From: JAGHAJ01 sp964559865 [NCBI: uncultured Synergistota bacterium] | GTDB taxonomy: Bacteria; Synergistota; JAGHAJ01 | NCBI GenBank assembly: GCA_964559865.1 | Contig: CAZLJD010000013.1 | Span: 1 to 64,000 of the forward strand | Direction of reading: 5' to 3' | Length of the DNA stretch: 64,000 nt | In this document: positions 53,082 through 62,743 of the stretch, one piece after another | Layout: each line of letters opens with the position of its first letter | How positions within the stretch are numbered: position 1 is the stretch's first letter | The notes under the pieces: generated by a model | Seen by the model: only the letters and a program-made list of their open reading frames with translations | The model's database searches: none | Told to the model about the DNA's origin: nothing | Position numbers and translations under genes: made by a program

Positions 53082-53633
53082 GTGATAATTATCGTCGTAG
53101 ATATGCAAAATGATTTTGCCAATCCGAAAGGCTCCCTTTATGTTCCTTCAACCCAAGAGATCATTCCCGTAATTAAAAAAGTCATAGAACATGCACACAG
53201 TCATAATATACCAGTAGCATTCACACAGGATTGGCATAGAGAGGATGATAGATCCTTTAAAGAAAATGGTGGCTTATGGAAGAAGCATTGCATCCAAAAC
53301 ACATGGGGAGCAGAAATAATAAAAGAATTTGAAGTCCAAAAGCAGGACTACATCATAAAAAAACAAACATACGATGCCTTCTTTGACACACCATTCGATT
53401 GGTGGTTGAGGCAAAAGGGTATAAATGAACTGTTCTTCTGTGGAACTGTGTCTAATATATGTGTATTAGAAAGCCTTTCAGGTGCAGCAAAAAGGGGTTA
53501 CAAAGTGGGTATAATAAAGGATGCCTGTGCACCGCTGAGCGAGGAAGGACAAAGAATACTTGTACACCAAGTGGAAAATGTGTATAAAGGAAAAGTGGTA
53601 ACCGCAAAGGATATACTATCTATGGGGGGATAA
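53082..53633 (+). CDS. Isochorismatase/nicotinamidase-family cysteine hydrolase
   Basis: A 183-residue amidase-type hydrolase. The catalytic triad of the family is visible: D in VVDMQNDF, K in KKQTYDAFFDT and C in TVSNICVLESLSGA. D-W-H in FTQDWHRED fits the metal-site histidine of nicotinamidases. It may turn nicotinamide into nicotinate for NAD recycling; other amides are possible. The GTG at 53082 has GGAGGTG 6 bases before it. It is followed by serA after 2 bases. Confidence 0.85.
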   Translation: MIIIVVDMQNDFANPKGSLYVPSTQEIIPVIKKVIEHAHSHNIPVAFTQDWHREDDRSFKENGGLWKKHCIQNTWGAEIIKEFEVQKQDYIIKKQTYDAFFDTPFDWWLRQKGINELFFCGTVSNICVLESLSGAAKRGYKVGIIKDACAPLSEEGQRILVHQVENVYKGKVVTAKDILSMGG

Positions 53634-53635
53634 AA

Positions 53636-55219
53636 TTGCTAAGGGTACTAATCGCAGACAAAATAGCAGACGAAGGAATAAATTACTTAAGAAAGATGGG
53701 GGCAGATGTAGAGGTAAAAAGACTCTCCCACGAGGAACTAAAAGGGGTAATAGGCAAATATGATGCAGTTATAATCAGAAGTGCAACAAAGATAGACAGA
53801 GAGATCCTAAAAGCCAGCCAACCAAGGTTAAAGGTGGTAGGAAGAGCAGGTGTAGGTGTAGACAACATAGACATTGATGAAGCCACAAGGATTGGAGTAT
53901 TAGTGCTAAACTCACCCTACAGCAACACCGTAACAACAGCGGAATTAACGATTGCACACATATTCTCTATAAGTAGAAAGATACCGCAAGCGTACTGTTC
54001 AATGAAAGCAGGTAAATGGGAAAAAAAGAAGTTTATGGGCAGTGAATTATGCGGTAAAACCCTTGGTATCGTGGGGCTTGGAAGGATAGGAAGGTATGTG
54101 GCAAAGCTTGCAAATGGCATAGGTATGAAAGTCGTGGGTTACGACCCATTTGCAAATATCAAGGAAGAAACATACATAAAGATAGCAAAAGAGCTCAAAG
54201 ACCTCATCAAGGAAGCAGACATAATAACGATCCATGTTCCACTAAATAAGGATACATATCACATGATTGGCAAAGAGGAGTTCAAACACATGAAAGATGG
54301 TGCAATAATCGTAAACTGTGCAAGGGGAGGAATAGTAGATGAAAAAGCAGCATTAGAAGCGTTAAAATCTGGAAAACTCGCCGGCATATCACTCGATGTA
54401 TTCGAAGAAGAACCACCACCTCTAAACGAACTCATATCGCACCCAGATGTGATAACAACTCCACACATAGGTGCTTCTACAGTAGAAGCACAAAGAAATG
54501 TATCATTGGAAGTAGCAGAACAAGTGTGGCTCGCACTAAATGACAAACCTGTAAGAACCGCAATAAATATGCCTATATCTTCGATAAAAGAATTCGATAT
54601 ACTAAAAGAACACATTTCTCTTGCAGAGACGATGGGGAAATTTGTACACCAAACCTCCTCAATAGGACTAAAAGGTATTGAATTCGAATATAGCGGCTTA
54701 CTTGTAGATTACAACACTACGATACTGACCGCATCCTTCCTCAAAGGGCTACTCTCCCCAATAGTAGCGGGAAATGTGAATTACATCAACGCCATTTCCA
54801 TAGCGAGAGAGCGAGGTATAACCATAAAAGAGACTAAGGGAGGTAGAGATTACGGGCTAAAAAATCTCATATGCGTAAAACTCAACACAACAAACCCTAT
54901 AAAAGAGATAGGTGGTAGTATCCTGCCAAGTAAAGAGATGCGTATCGCAGTCTTAAACGGATACCGTGTAAACATGGAACCAAATGGATATATACTACTG
55001 ACAAAACACTTAGATGAACCCGGCATTGTCGGGAAGATAGGCACAGTACTGGGAGATAACAACATAAATATTGCAAGCCTCCAGCTTGCACGTTCAAAGC
55101 CGAGAGAGGAAGCAATCATGCTAATGTCTGTAGACGAAGAGGTAAAGGAAGATGTACTCAGCAAGATATCCAAAATAAACGGAATAGAATATGTAAAGTT
55201 CATAAATCTAACGGGGTAA
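53636..55219 (+). CDS. serA: D-3-phosphoglycerate dehydrogenase
   Basis: A 527-residue enzyme that starts serine synthesis by oxidising 3-phosphoglycerate with NAD. It has the catalytic domain (GRAGVGVDNIDIDEATRIGVLVLNSPYSNTVTTAELTIA), the NAD fold (TLGIVGLGRIGRYVA), the catalytic H in TTPHIGASTVEAQ, an intervening domain and a C-terminal ACT domain (LTKHLDEPGIVGKIGTVLGDNNINIASLQLAR). This is the long form. The start is TTG, with GGGGGA before it. The next gene encodes an aminotransferase that could supply the following step. Confidence 0.93.
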   Translation: MLRVLIADKIADEGINYLRKMGADVEVKRLSHEELKGVIGKYDAVIIRSATKIDREILKASQPRLKVVGRAGVGVDNIDIDEATRIGVLVLNSPYSNTVTTAELTIAHIFSISRKIPQAYCSMKAGKWEKKKFMGSELCGKTLGIVGLGRIGRYVAKLANGIGMKVVGYDPFANIKEETYIKIAKELKDLIKEADIITIHVPLNKDTYHMIGKEEFKHMKDGAIIVNCARGGIVDEKAALEALKSGKLAGISLDVFEEEPPPLNELISHPDVITTPHIGASTVEAQRNVSLEVAEQVWLALNDKPVRTAINMPISSIKEFDILKEHISLAETMGKFVHQTSSIGLKGIEFEYSGLLVDYNTTILTASFLKGLLSPIVAGNVNYINAISIARERGITIKETKGGRDYGLKNLICVKLNTTNPIKEIGGSILPSKEMRIAVLNGYRVNMEPNGYILLTKHLDEPGIVGKIGTVLGDNNINIASLQLARSKPREEAIMLMSVDEEVKEDVLSKISKINGIEYVKFINLTG

Positions 55220-55232
55220 AGGAGGTAAAGGA

Positions 55233-56453
55233 ATGAACATCTCAGAGTTACTTAATAAGAGAAGCAGGGAAAATCTAATGGCTTCCACAATTCAAGAGAT
55301 GATGGCACTTTCTTATAAAGAGGGGGTTATATCATTCACGGCTGGAGAGCCATCACCAGACCAGTACCCAGTAGAAGAGCTGTCAAGTGCAGCACAAACA
55401 GTGCTAAGAGAGGAAGGCAGCAAACTCTTAGGCTACAAGGGTCCCCAAGGTACTCAAGAATTTAAAGCATTTATTCACAAATGGATGAGAGAGAGAAACT
55501 ACATCCCGCAAAACATGGGGGAAGAGAACATTATCCCAACAAACGGTTCCCAAGAGGGACTAAACCTTATAAGCGAAGTCTTCATAGAAGATGGGGCTAC
55601 TATATTAACAGAACTGCCAACATATCCAGAGGCAATGCTCATCTTCCACAAAGACCGTGCAAACATAGTAGGAGTAACTACGGACGAAAGGGGTATGTTA
55701 CCCGAGGCAGTAGAAGAGTACATAAAATCACACCCGCACGAAAGAGTAAAGCTACTCTATACCATACCAAACTTTCAAAACCCTACAGGGATCACCATGA
55801 CAGAGGACAGAAAAAAGAAACTCATAGAGATTGCAGAGAAATACAATCTTATAATAATAGAAGATGATCCCTACGGTGAATTAAGATACGAAGGTGAACA
55901 TATACCATCAATGCTTTACTATAATCATGGAAATAGGGTAATATATCTAAGCACATTTTCAAAACTCATTGCACCAGGACTTAGAATAGGATGGATGGTA
56001 ATACCTTCTTCTATCTTAAAGACATTTCTCTTACTAAAAGGCGCAATGGAGATAGGACTACCATCTTTCATCCAACAGATGGTAGTTAAAATGGCCGAAA
56101 ATGGCTACTTTGAAGGAAAATTCAAGGAAATACTGCAGAAGTACAGAAAAAGAAGAGATACCATGGAAGAAAGCTTACAAAAGCACATTAAAAATCTAAA
56201 TGTAGAATGGAAAAAACCAGCCGGTGGGTTTTTCTTCTGGTTGGATACAAAAGACATACAGGATACTTACAGCTTCTGTTTTGACACGGTAAAGCAATTT
56301 AAGGTAGGACTCGTACCCGGTGTAGCCTTCTTTCCACCCAACAAACAGGAAAAACACCACATAAGACTTTCATTTTCAAAGGTAAAAGAAGAGGAAATAG
56401 AAGAGGGCATAAAAAGATTCCGGGACGCACTCAACTATTACAACAAGGGGTAG
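55233..56453 (+). CDS. PLP-dependent aminotransferase (class I/II, 2-aminoadipate-like)
   Basis: A 406-residue fold-type I aminotransferase. It has ISFTAGEPSPDQYPVEEL, the NPTG motif in PNFQNPTGITM, DDPYGELRYEG and the PLP lysine in STFSKLIAPGLRIGWM. It resembles the LysN/2-aminoadipate branch, which also takes aromatic and branched amino acids. Placement after serA may mean phosphoserine or another 2-oxo acid is used, but the family is broad. GGAGGTAAAGG precedes the ATG. Confidence 0.88.
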   Translation: MNISELLNKRSRENLMASTIQEMMALSYKEGVISFTAGEPSPDQYPVEELSSAAQTVLREEGSKLLGYKGPQGTQEFKAFIHKWMRERNYIPQNMGEENIIPTNGSQEGLNLISEVFIEDGATILTELPTYPEAMLIFHKDRANIVGVTTDERGMLPEAVEEYIKSHPHERVKLLYTIPNFQNPTGITMTEDRKKKLIEIAEKYNLIIIEDDPYGELRYEGEHIPSMLYYNHGNRVIYLSTFSKLIAPGLRIGWMVIPSSILKTFLLLKGAMEIGLPSFIQQMVVKMAENGYFEGKFKEILQKYRKRRDTMEESLQKHIKNLNVEWKKPAGGFFFWLDTKDIQDTYSFCFDTVKQFKVGLVPGVAFFPPNKQEKHHIRLSFSKVKEEEIEEGIKRFRDALNYYNKG

Positions 56454-56475
56454 GTTATAAAGCCTACCCCTTGTT
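56442..56475. terminator. Bidirectional terminator between aminotransferase and ald
   Basis: A perfect 13-bp stem (AACAAGGGGTAGG and its complement) with an 8-base loop. It includes the stop of the aminotransferase and ends 2 bases before the stop of the convergent ald gene. T-runs are short, so it may act with Rho or as a simple block. Confidence 0.75.
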
Positions 56476-56477
56476 AC

Positions 56478-57593
56478 CTATGCCAGAACCTCATCCACAG
56501 GGACATATAGTTCCATCATGTTGTGCGCCTCTGCCACCGCCTTGAATGTAATCTTACCCTTAAAGACATTCAAGCCCTTCTTAAGACTCTCACACTCTTT
56601 TAAAGCCTCTATGCCCATTGAAGCAAGCATAACCGCATAAGGAAGAGTAGCATTTGTAAGGGTAAATGTAGATGTCCTTGCATAAGCACCAGGCATATTG
56701 GCAACCGCATAGTGCAATATCCCATCAACTTCATACACAGGGTCTTCATGGGTAGTTGGATGAGTAGTTTCAACACACCCACCTTGGTCAACAGAAACAT
56801 CAACAATTACAGCACCTTTCTTCATAATAGATAGGTGTTCCTTGCGTACGATCTTAGGTGCCTTTGCCCCTGGGATTAGCACCGCTCCTATTACAAGGTC
56901 TGCCTCTTTAAGAGAGTCTATAAGATTATGGTGATTAGACATAAGCGTTATAACATTCGGAGGCATAACATCCGATAGATAGCGCATCCTATCAAGGCTC
57001 TTTTCCAATATAGTGACCCTTGCACCAAGACCTGCTGCAACTTTAGCAGCATTGTACCCAACGGTGCCTCCTCCTATCACCAGAACATTCGCAGGTCCGA
57101 CACCGGGCACACCGGGTGGTAAAATCCCTTCACCTCCATAGGGTCTTGCAAGATAGTAAGACCCTACTAATACAGACATCCTCCCTGCAACCTCACTCAT
57201 TGGCACAAGAAGTGGCAGTCTCCCCTGGTGCTCCACTGTCTCATACGCAACAGCGATTATTCCCTTGTCTATCATTGCCTCTGTAAGCTCCTTACTCGAA
57301 GCAAAATGAAAGTAAGTATACACTATTTGTCCATCTCTAAGTAGGTCATACTCCGGCGGCAACGGCTCTTTGACCTTCATTATCATATCCGATTCTCCGT
57401 ACACCGAAGCTGCATCCGGTAGTATGTTCGCACCCGCCTCTTCGTATTCCTCATCAGGTATGCCGCTCCCAAGACCTGCACCCCTCTCAACGAGTACCGT
57501 GTGCCCCTCGTCTACAAGTGCCTTAACACCTGCTGGTACGATACCAACACGATACTCGTTGTTCTTAATCTCCTTAGGTACCCCCACCTTCAT
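56478..57593 (-). CDS. ald: Alanine dehydrogenase
   Basis: A 371-residue NAD-dependent enzyme that converts L-alanine to pyruvate and ammonia, and back. It starts MKVGVPKEIKNNEYRVGIVPAGVKAL and has the GGGTVGYNAAKVAAGLGA dinucleotide fold, MIMKVKEPLPPEY and VSVDQGGCVETTHPTTHEDP, all typical. It is the last gene of the symporter-racemase-dehydrogenase set, so it likely serves alanine fermentation. GGAGGGGATTTT precedes the ATG. Confidence 0.95.
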   Translation of the reverse strand: MKVGVPKEIKNNEYRVGIVPAGVKALVDEGHTVLVERGAGLGSGIPDEEYEEAGANILPDAASVYGESDMIMKVKEPLPPEYDLLRDGQIVYTYFHFASSKELTEAMIDKGIIAVAYETVEHQGRLPLLVPMSEVAGRMSVLVGSYYLARPYGGEGILPPGVPGVGPANVLVIGGGTVGYNAAKVAAGLGARVTILEKSLDRMRYLSDVMPPNVITLMSNHHNLIDSLKEADLVIGAVLIPGAKAPKIVRKEHLSIMKKGAVIVDVSVDQGGCVETTHPTTHEDPVYEVDGILHYAVANMPGAYARTSTFTLTNATLPYAVMLASMGIEALKECESLKKGLNVFKGKITFKAVAEAHNMMELYVPVDEVLA

Positions 57594-57617
57594 AAAATCC
57601 CCTCCTAAAATTAAGAT

Positions 57618-58742
57618 CTAAACATAAACCCTGCCAACCCTCCAGGAAGAGAAGAGATTCACTATCTCGTAGTTTATAGTTCCAAGAATAGAAGCAAGTT
57701 CCTCTGCAGATATCTCCTCCTCCCCCTGCTTCCCCAGCAAGACTACCTCATCCCCTACTTGCACATTCGGTACGTGCGTAACATCTATCATCGTTTGGTC
57801 CATACAAATGTTACCCACAACCGGTGCCCTTTTACCTCTAACAAGAACAGATGCCTTATTGGAGAACAACCTCGTATACCCATCAGCATACCCTACGGGT
57901 AATACTGCTATCTTTTCTCTTCCTTTCGTCACATATGTCCTACCATACCCTATACTACTACCAGCTGGCTGTTCCTTCACAAAAGATATTTCCGTTTTCA
58001 ACTCCATTACCGGTTTTATCTCTATGCTCCTGCTCACCTCATCCGAAGGATACATACCGTAAAGAATGATTCCAGGCCTAATTGCATCCATGTAACTCTC
58101 TGGCATATCCAGTGTAGCAGCACTATTCGCACAGTGTTTTACAGGCGGCAGGATACCCTTGCTGTCGAGCTTAGAAAGAAGCTCCTTAAACCTCCTAAGC
58201 TGCCACTTTGTATAGGTCTTGTCCTTTATGTCAGCAACGGAAAAGTGCGTGAATATACCCTCTACAAAAACATTTTCCATCTTATAAATGCTCTCTAATA
58301 TATGTATTGCCCTATCAGGGAAGTGTCCTATCCTACCCATCCCTGTATCCACCTTAAAGTGAACCCTTGCTACTACTCCACGCTTAGAGGCTTCCTTAGA
58401 AAGATACTTCGGTAAGCTCTCGTCTGAAACAGTGGGAATCAGGGCATACTCCAATAATACCTTAGCATCTTCGGGAAATGTCTGCCCAAGTATCAGAATA
58501 GGTGAGAGTATACCAGCATCTCTTAACTCTACCCCTTCGTCTATAGTAGCAACTGCAAAGTCCCTTACTCCTTCTTCCCTAAGTATCCAAGCTGCTTGCT
58601 TTATGCCAAAGTTGTAGGCATTTGCCTTCACAACTGCTATAACTCTCACACTATCCCCTACATGTTTCCTTATGTTCCTAATGTTAAACCTCAAGTTATC
58701 CGTATACAAGTAAAGCCTCGTAGGCCTAAAACTGTTAAGCAT
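57618..58742 (-). CDS. alr: Alanine racemase
   Basis: A 374-residue PLP enzyme. The PLP lysine is in VIAVVKANAYNFGIKQAAWIL; the catalytic tyrosine is in SSIGYGRTY. GNICMDQTMIDVT is also present. It supplies D-alanine for peptidoglycan or, in this context, feeds D-alanine to alanine dehydrogenase. The ATG at 58742 has GGGAAGTGGTG before it. A strong hairpin stands between it and the symporter gene. Confidence 0.94.
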   Translation of the reverse strand: MLNSFRPTRLYLYTDNLRFNIRNIRKHVGDSVRVIAVVKANAYNFGIKQAAWILREEGVRDFAVATIDEGVELRDAGILSPILILGQTFPEDAKVLLEYALIPTVSDESLPKYLSKEASKRGVVARVHFKVDTGMGRIGHFPDRAIHILESIYKMENVFVEGIFTHFSVADIKDKTYTKWQLRRFKELLSKLDSKGILPPVKHCANSAATLDMPESYMDAIRPGIILYGMYPSDEVSRSIEIKPVMELKTEISFVKEQPAGSSIGYGRTYVTKGREKIAVLPVGYADGYTRLFSNKASVLVRGKRAPVVGNICMDQTMIDVTHVPNVQVGDEVVLLGKQGEEEISAEELASILGTINYEIVNLFSSWRVGRVYV

Positions 58743-58765
58743 CAACACCACTTCCCAAGTCAAAA

Positions 58766-58795
58766 TTAAGGGGACGCCCCGAAGGGCATCCCCTT
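58766..58795 (-). terminator. UUCG-loop hairpin between symporter and racemase genes
   Basis: A 12-bp stem with one G-T pair closes a TTCG tetraloop on the minus strand, followed by TTAATTTT. Only 26 bases separate it from the alr start, so alr would need read-through or a promoter inside the symporter gene. Confidence 0.75.
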
Positions 58796-60182
58796 ATTCC
58801 TGAATTAAGCCCTTTTCTACCTTTTCCAAGTACTCCTTCATTGCTCGAGATGCCACACCACTAAGAACAATCAAACCTATCAAGTTTGGAACTGCCATAA
58901 ACCCGTTCAGCACATCTGAAAGTGTCCACACAAGCGGTAGAGATGCCACAGCTCCAATGAAGGCTGCTATAACAAATATAACCCTGTAGGGTATGTTTGT
59001 CTTGGAGCCAAACAGATACTCTGTACACTGCTCACCGTAGTAGGACCATCCAAGTAGCGTGGAATATCCAAACAAAATGGAACCCAACGCAACTACAACT
59101 GCCCCAGCTGTCCCTATGACACTGCTAAACGCCTTCATCGTTAAAGCAGTACTTGTAGCCCCACTCTGCCACGCACCTGTCAGTGTGATCGCGAGTGCCG
59201 TCATAGAGCAAATCACTATCGTGTCTATAAATGTACCAGTCATACCCACAAGCCCTTGCCTCGCGGGGTTTTCCGTTCTTGCAGCAGAGTGTGCCAGAGA
59301 ACCCGTACCAAGACCAGCTTCATTAGAAAATATACCCCTTGCAACCCCAAACTGGATCGCTTTAGCCACCGTAGCCCCAGCAAAACCCCCTGCTGCTGCC
59401 TGACCAGAAAAGGCACTCTTCACGATAAGCACTATGGCATCGCCAATGTAGTTTATCCTCAAGATGATAACAGTTAAAGCACCTGCAATATAAATAACTG
59501 CCATTATAGGGACAAGCCACTCTGCCACAGAACCCAATCTCTTAATACCACCAAGGATAACCAATGCCGTAAGCGCAGCAAGAAGAATACCTGTAATCCA
59601 ATTGCTCATCGCAACATTCTTCACATGAAGCAGAGTAGAAACGGAAAGAGCTATACTATTCGACTGAACCATACAGCCTATACCAAATGCAGCTATCATA
59701 CCAGCAAACGCAAACGCAATTCCAAGGAACTTACCAAATGCCTTACCAACATATTGAGATGCACCATCCTCCAGATAATAGAATGCTCCACCTATCATTG
59801 TTCCATCTTCTGCCTTATGACGATACATGACACCAAGCATCGCCTCTGTGCCCCTGGTAGCCATACCGAACAACGCCGTGATCCACATCCAAAGCGCAGC
59901 ACCAGGTCCACCCAGAGCTATAGCGGTAGCAACACCCGCTATATTGCCGTTACCTACTGTAGACGCAAGGGTTGTCATTAACGCCTGAAACGGAGTAATG
60001 TCACCTTCACCCTTTGACTTCGACTTCATGGATGCCCCAGTAAAAGAGAGCTTTAAGGCATACCCCAACTTCCTGAACTGTATTCCTCCATATCTAATAG
60101 TCAGAAGGATTCCCGTGAAGTAAAGTGCAACCATCATATACTTACCCCAAAAAAAACTATCCAACGCATTGAGTATCTCCAC
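58794..60182 (-). CDS. Alanine/glycine:cation symporter (AGCS family)
   Basis: A 462-residue membrane transporter with about eleven helices that imports alanine or glycine with sodium. It has family patterns FQALMTTLASTVGNGNIAGVATAIALGGPGAALWMW, FGVARGIFSNEAGLGTGSLAHSAA and TLLGWSYYGEQCTEYLFG. The GTG start has GGAGGTG 7 bases before it. It lies upstream of alr and ald, which makes a full alanine uptake and breakdown set. Confidence 0.94.
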   Translation of the reverse strand: MEILNALDSFFWGKYMMVALYFTGILLTIRYGGIQFRKLGYALKLSFTGASMKSKSKGEGDITPFQALMTTLASTVGNGNIAGVATAIALGGPGAALWMWITALFGMATRGTEAMLGVMYRHKAEDGTMIGGAFYYLEDGASQYVGKAFGKFLGIAFAFAGMIAAFGIGCMVQSNSIALSVSTLLHVKNVAMSNWITGILLAALTALVILGGIKRLGSVAEWLVPIMAVIYIAGALTVIILRINYIGDAIVLIVKSAFSGQAAAGGFAGATVAKAIQFGVARGIFSNEAGLGTGSLAHSAARTENPARQGLVGMTGTFIDTIVICSMTALAITLTGAWQSGATSTALTMKAFSSVIGTAGAVVVALGSILFGYSTLLGWSYYGEQCTEYLFGSKTNIPYRVIFVIAAFIGAVASLPLVWTLSDVLNGFMAVPNLIGLIVLSGVASRAMKEYLEKVEKGLIQE

Positions 60183-60250
60183 TACAAAACACCTCCCTCA
60201 CAGCATTTTCTCCAATTCAAAGGTTCTAACCAAACTCCTCCTATCACCCC

Positions 60251-61033
60251 CTATCTCTTGAAATTCCACGCATGTGTTGAATATTTTTCCGTAGATAGCA
60301 GCTCTGCTTCCTCCATCTCAGCAGCAGATAATTCCTGTTTCACAAAGTCCACACCCAACGCTTCTTCAAACCCATGAACAAGCGCATCCACAACCTCACC
60401 AAATGCTACATCCCTGCTAAGCAATTCCTCCAAGGAAATAACCCGAGAGGACAAACGCATAGCCCTACTTTCTGCGTCTTCCCCATCTATTTCTGGTACT
60501 TCTGGAACCCTTAACGCCCTAAACATCTTCATGGAGTCCACTCCTACCAGCATCGTACCATGATTTAAGATAACCCCACGCTTGCGTGCCTGTGCGTTAC
60601 CAGATACCTTTCTACCCCCAACTGCTATATCATTTATCAAAACCATCTCTGCGTTCAATCCCATCCGTTTCAATCCATAAATAAGGCCACCACACAAAAC
60701 CCGATGTGATTCCCTGATATCTGAAGGCACAACAGATTCATCAACTCTAAGGACCAAAGAATAGTTCAATTCCCAACTCCCGTCCTTATAAACAGATCCA
60801 CCTCCACTAATCCTTCTCGATACTAATATACCATTTGCCTCACAGAAATCAAGATTGCACTCTCGCTCTACACTCTGATGCACACCTATGGACACAGCCC
60901 TATCAGATATTCTCCAAAATCGAAGGGTGGGAGGGTAAATCCCCTCCCTTACGGCATTCATCACAGCCTCATCTATACCCATATTCAAGTATATTCCTGC
61001 TTCCTCAGGGGAGAGCACTAATCTCCACTTCAC
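60251..61033 (-). CDS. lplA: Lipoate-protein ligase A family protein
   Basis: A 260-residue member of the biotin/lipoate ligase fold. It has VSRRISGGGSVYKDGSWELNYSLV with the nucleotide-binding glycines and INDIAVGGRKVSGNAQARKRGVILNHGTMLVG with the active lysine. The separate C-terminal domain of E. coli LplA is missing, as in many short ligases. Its place after fhs and gcvPB suggests that it lipoylates the H protein of glycine cleavage. The GTG at 61033 has GGGTGG 6 bases before it; a TTG at 61039 is the alternative. Confidence 0.88.
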   Translation of the reverse strand: MKWRLVLSPEEAGIYLNMGIDEAVMNAVREGIYPPTLRFWRISDRAVSIGVHQSVERECNLDFCEANGILVSRRISGGGSVYKDGSWELNYSLVLRVDESVVPSDIRESHRVLCGGLIYGLKRMGLNAEMVLINDIAVGGRKVSGNAQARKRGVILNHGTMLVGVDSMKMFRALRVPEVPEIDGEDAESRAMRLSSRVISLEELLSRDVAFGEVVDALVHGFEEALGVDFVKQELSAAEMEEAELLSTEKYSTHAWNFKR

Positions 61034-61044
61034 CTGCAACCACC

Positions 61045-62712
61045 CTAAAACAGCCCTATAATATTTCCATCTGCATCAATATCTATGTTCTCTGCTGCTG
61101 GGTGCTTGGGAAGACCAGGGAGTGTCATTATAGTTCCCGCTATAGGCACAATAAAACCAGCACCCGCAGATATTCTAACCTCTCTAATCTCTACTTCGAA
61201 ACCAGAAGGCCTGCCCTTCAGCGTCGGATCATCAGAAAGAGAAAGCTGTGTCTTAGCCATGCATATAGGCAGGTTATTCATGCCCTTATCCTCAAGATTA
61301 GATATCATCTTATCTGCCGCCTTTAGATATCTCACACCATCTGCACCATACATCTTTGTAGCAACAGCATGTATTTTCTCCTTTATAGGAGCATTTATGT
61401 CGTACAAATACTGAAAATCATAGTCCTCTTCCGCAGCAGCCATGACTTCTTTAGCGAGCTCAATAGCACCTTCTCCTCCTCTCGCCCATGCCTCATTGAG
61501 TGCTACCCTTACACCCCACTTCTTCGCAGCCTCCATTACCATCTCCAATTCCTTATCTGTATCCGTCGAAAATCTGTTGAGTGCAACCACAACAGGTACA
61601 CCAAACATCCTCATGTTCTCCACATGTTTCTCAAGGTTACTGAGACCCTTTTCAAGTGCACCAAGGTCCTCATTTTTCAACTCTGAGAGAGGCATACCAC
61701 CATGCATCTTTAATGCTCTTACCGTCGCGACCATGACAACTGCATTCGTTTTAAACCCTGCTGCCCTCGTGACAATGTCGAAAAACTTTTCTCCACCAAG
61801 ATCCGAGCCAAACCCGGTTTCAACAACAACATAATCGAAGAGCCTCAACGCAAGTTTTGTAGCTATAATAGTGTTTGTACCATGTGCAATGTTGGCAAAT
61901 GGTCCCCCATGCACAAACGCCGGTGTATTCTCCAATGTCTGAACCAAATTTGGCTTTACAGCATCTTTTAATAGTGCTGCCATTGCACCATGTGCTTTCA
62001 CATCCTTTGCTCTCACAAAATCACCCTTGCGGTTGTAAGCAACGATTATGTTTCCCAACCTCTCTCTGAGTTCCACAAGATCATTGGACAAACCAAGTAT
62101 GGCCATGACCTCAGACGCCGTAGATATGTCAAAACGACTCTCACGTGGAACCCCTCCGGTCTTTCCCCCAAGTCCTATAATTATGTGCCTCAAAGCCCTC
62201 TCATTCATATCAACTACTCTTCCCCACAAAATAGCCCGTGAATCCATATCGAGAGGGTTGCCTTGATGTAATGAGTTGTCTACCATGGCAGCAAGTAGAT
62301 TATGTGCCGCACTCACCGCATGTATATCACCAGTAAAGTGAAGATTTATATCTTCCATTGGAACTACCTGAGAATATCCTCCACCTGCAGCACCACCCTT
62401 TATACCAAAACACGGTCCAAGAGATGGTTCTCTTATGGTAAGCGCAGCGTTTTTCCCAAGCCTGTTTAGTGCCATTGCAAGCCCTATCGTGGTTGTAGTC
62501 TTACCTTCACCTGCTGGCGTTGGTGTAATCGCAGTTACCATTATTAGCTTTCCATCCTTCCTATCCCGGGTATCCTTCATTATGTCCAGAGATATCTTTG
62601 CTTTGTATCTTCCATAAAGCTCAAGATACGACTCGTCTATACCTGCTCTCCTCGCAACTTCAGTAATTGGTAACATCTTAGCTTCTCTTGCTATTTCAAT
62701 GTCACTCTTCAT
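61045..62712 (-). CDS. fhs: Formate-tetrahydrofolate ligase
   Basis: A 555-residue ATP-dependent enzyme that joins formate to tetrahydrofolate, or releases formate with ATP gain. It has the P-loop-like TPTPAGEGKTTTTIGLA, EPSLGPCFGIKGGAAGGGYSQVVPMEDINLHFTGD and TVRALKMHGG. GGAGGGCTG precedes the ATG. Between gcvPB and lplA it links methylene-THF from glycine cleavage to formate. Confidence 0.95.
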   Translation of the reverse strand: MKSDIEIAREAKMLPITEVARRAGIDESYLELYGRYKAKISLDIMKDTRDRKDGKLIMVTAITPTPAGEGKTTTTIGLAMALNRLGKNAALTIREPSLGPCFGIKGGAAGGGYSQVVPMEDINLHFTGDIHAVSAAHNLLAAMVDNSLHQGNPLDMDSRAILWGRVVDMNERALRHIIIGLGGKTGGVPRESRFDISTASEVMAILGLSNDLVELRERLGNIIVAYNRKGDFVRAKDVKAHGAMAALLKDAVKPNLVQTLENTPAFVHGGPFANIAHGTNTIIATKLALRLFDYVVVETGFGSDLGGEKFFDIVTRAAGFKTNAVVMVATVRALKMHGGMPLSELKNEDLGALEKGLSNLEKHVENMRMFGVPVVVALNRFSTDTDKELEMVMEAAKKWGVRVALNEAWARGGEGAIELAKEVMAAAEEDYDFQYLYDINAPIKEKIHAVATKMYGADGVRYLKAADKMISNLEDKGMNNLPICMAKTQLSLSDDPTLKGRPSGFEVEIREVRISAGAGFIVPIAGTIMTLPGLPKHPAAENIDIDADGNIIGLF

Positions 62713-62743
62713 AGAAACAGCCCTCCTTATCAGTTTTTTTACC

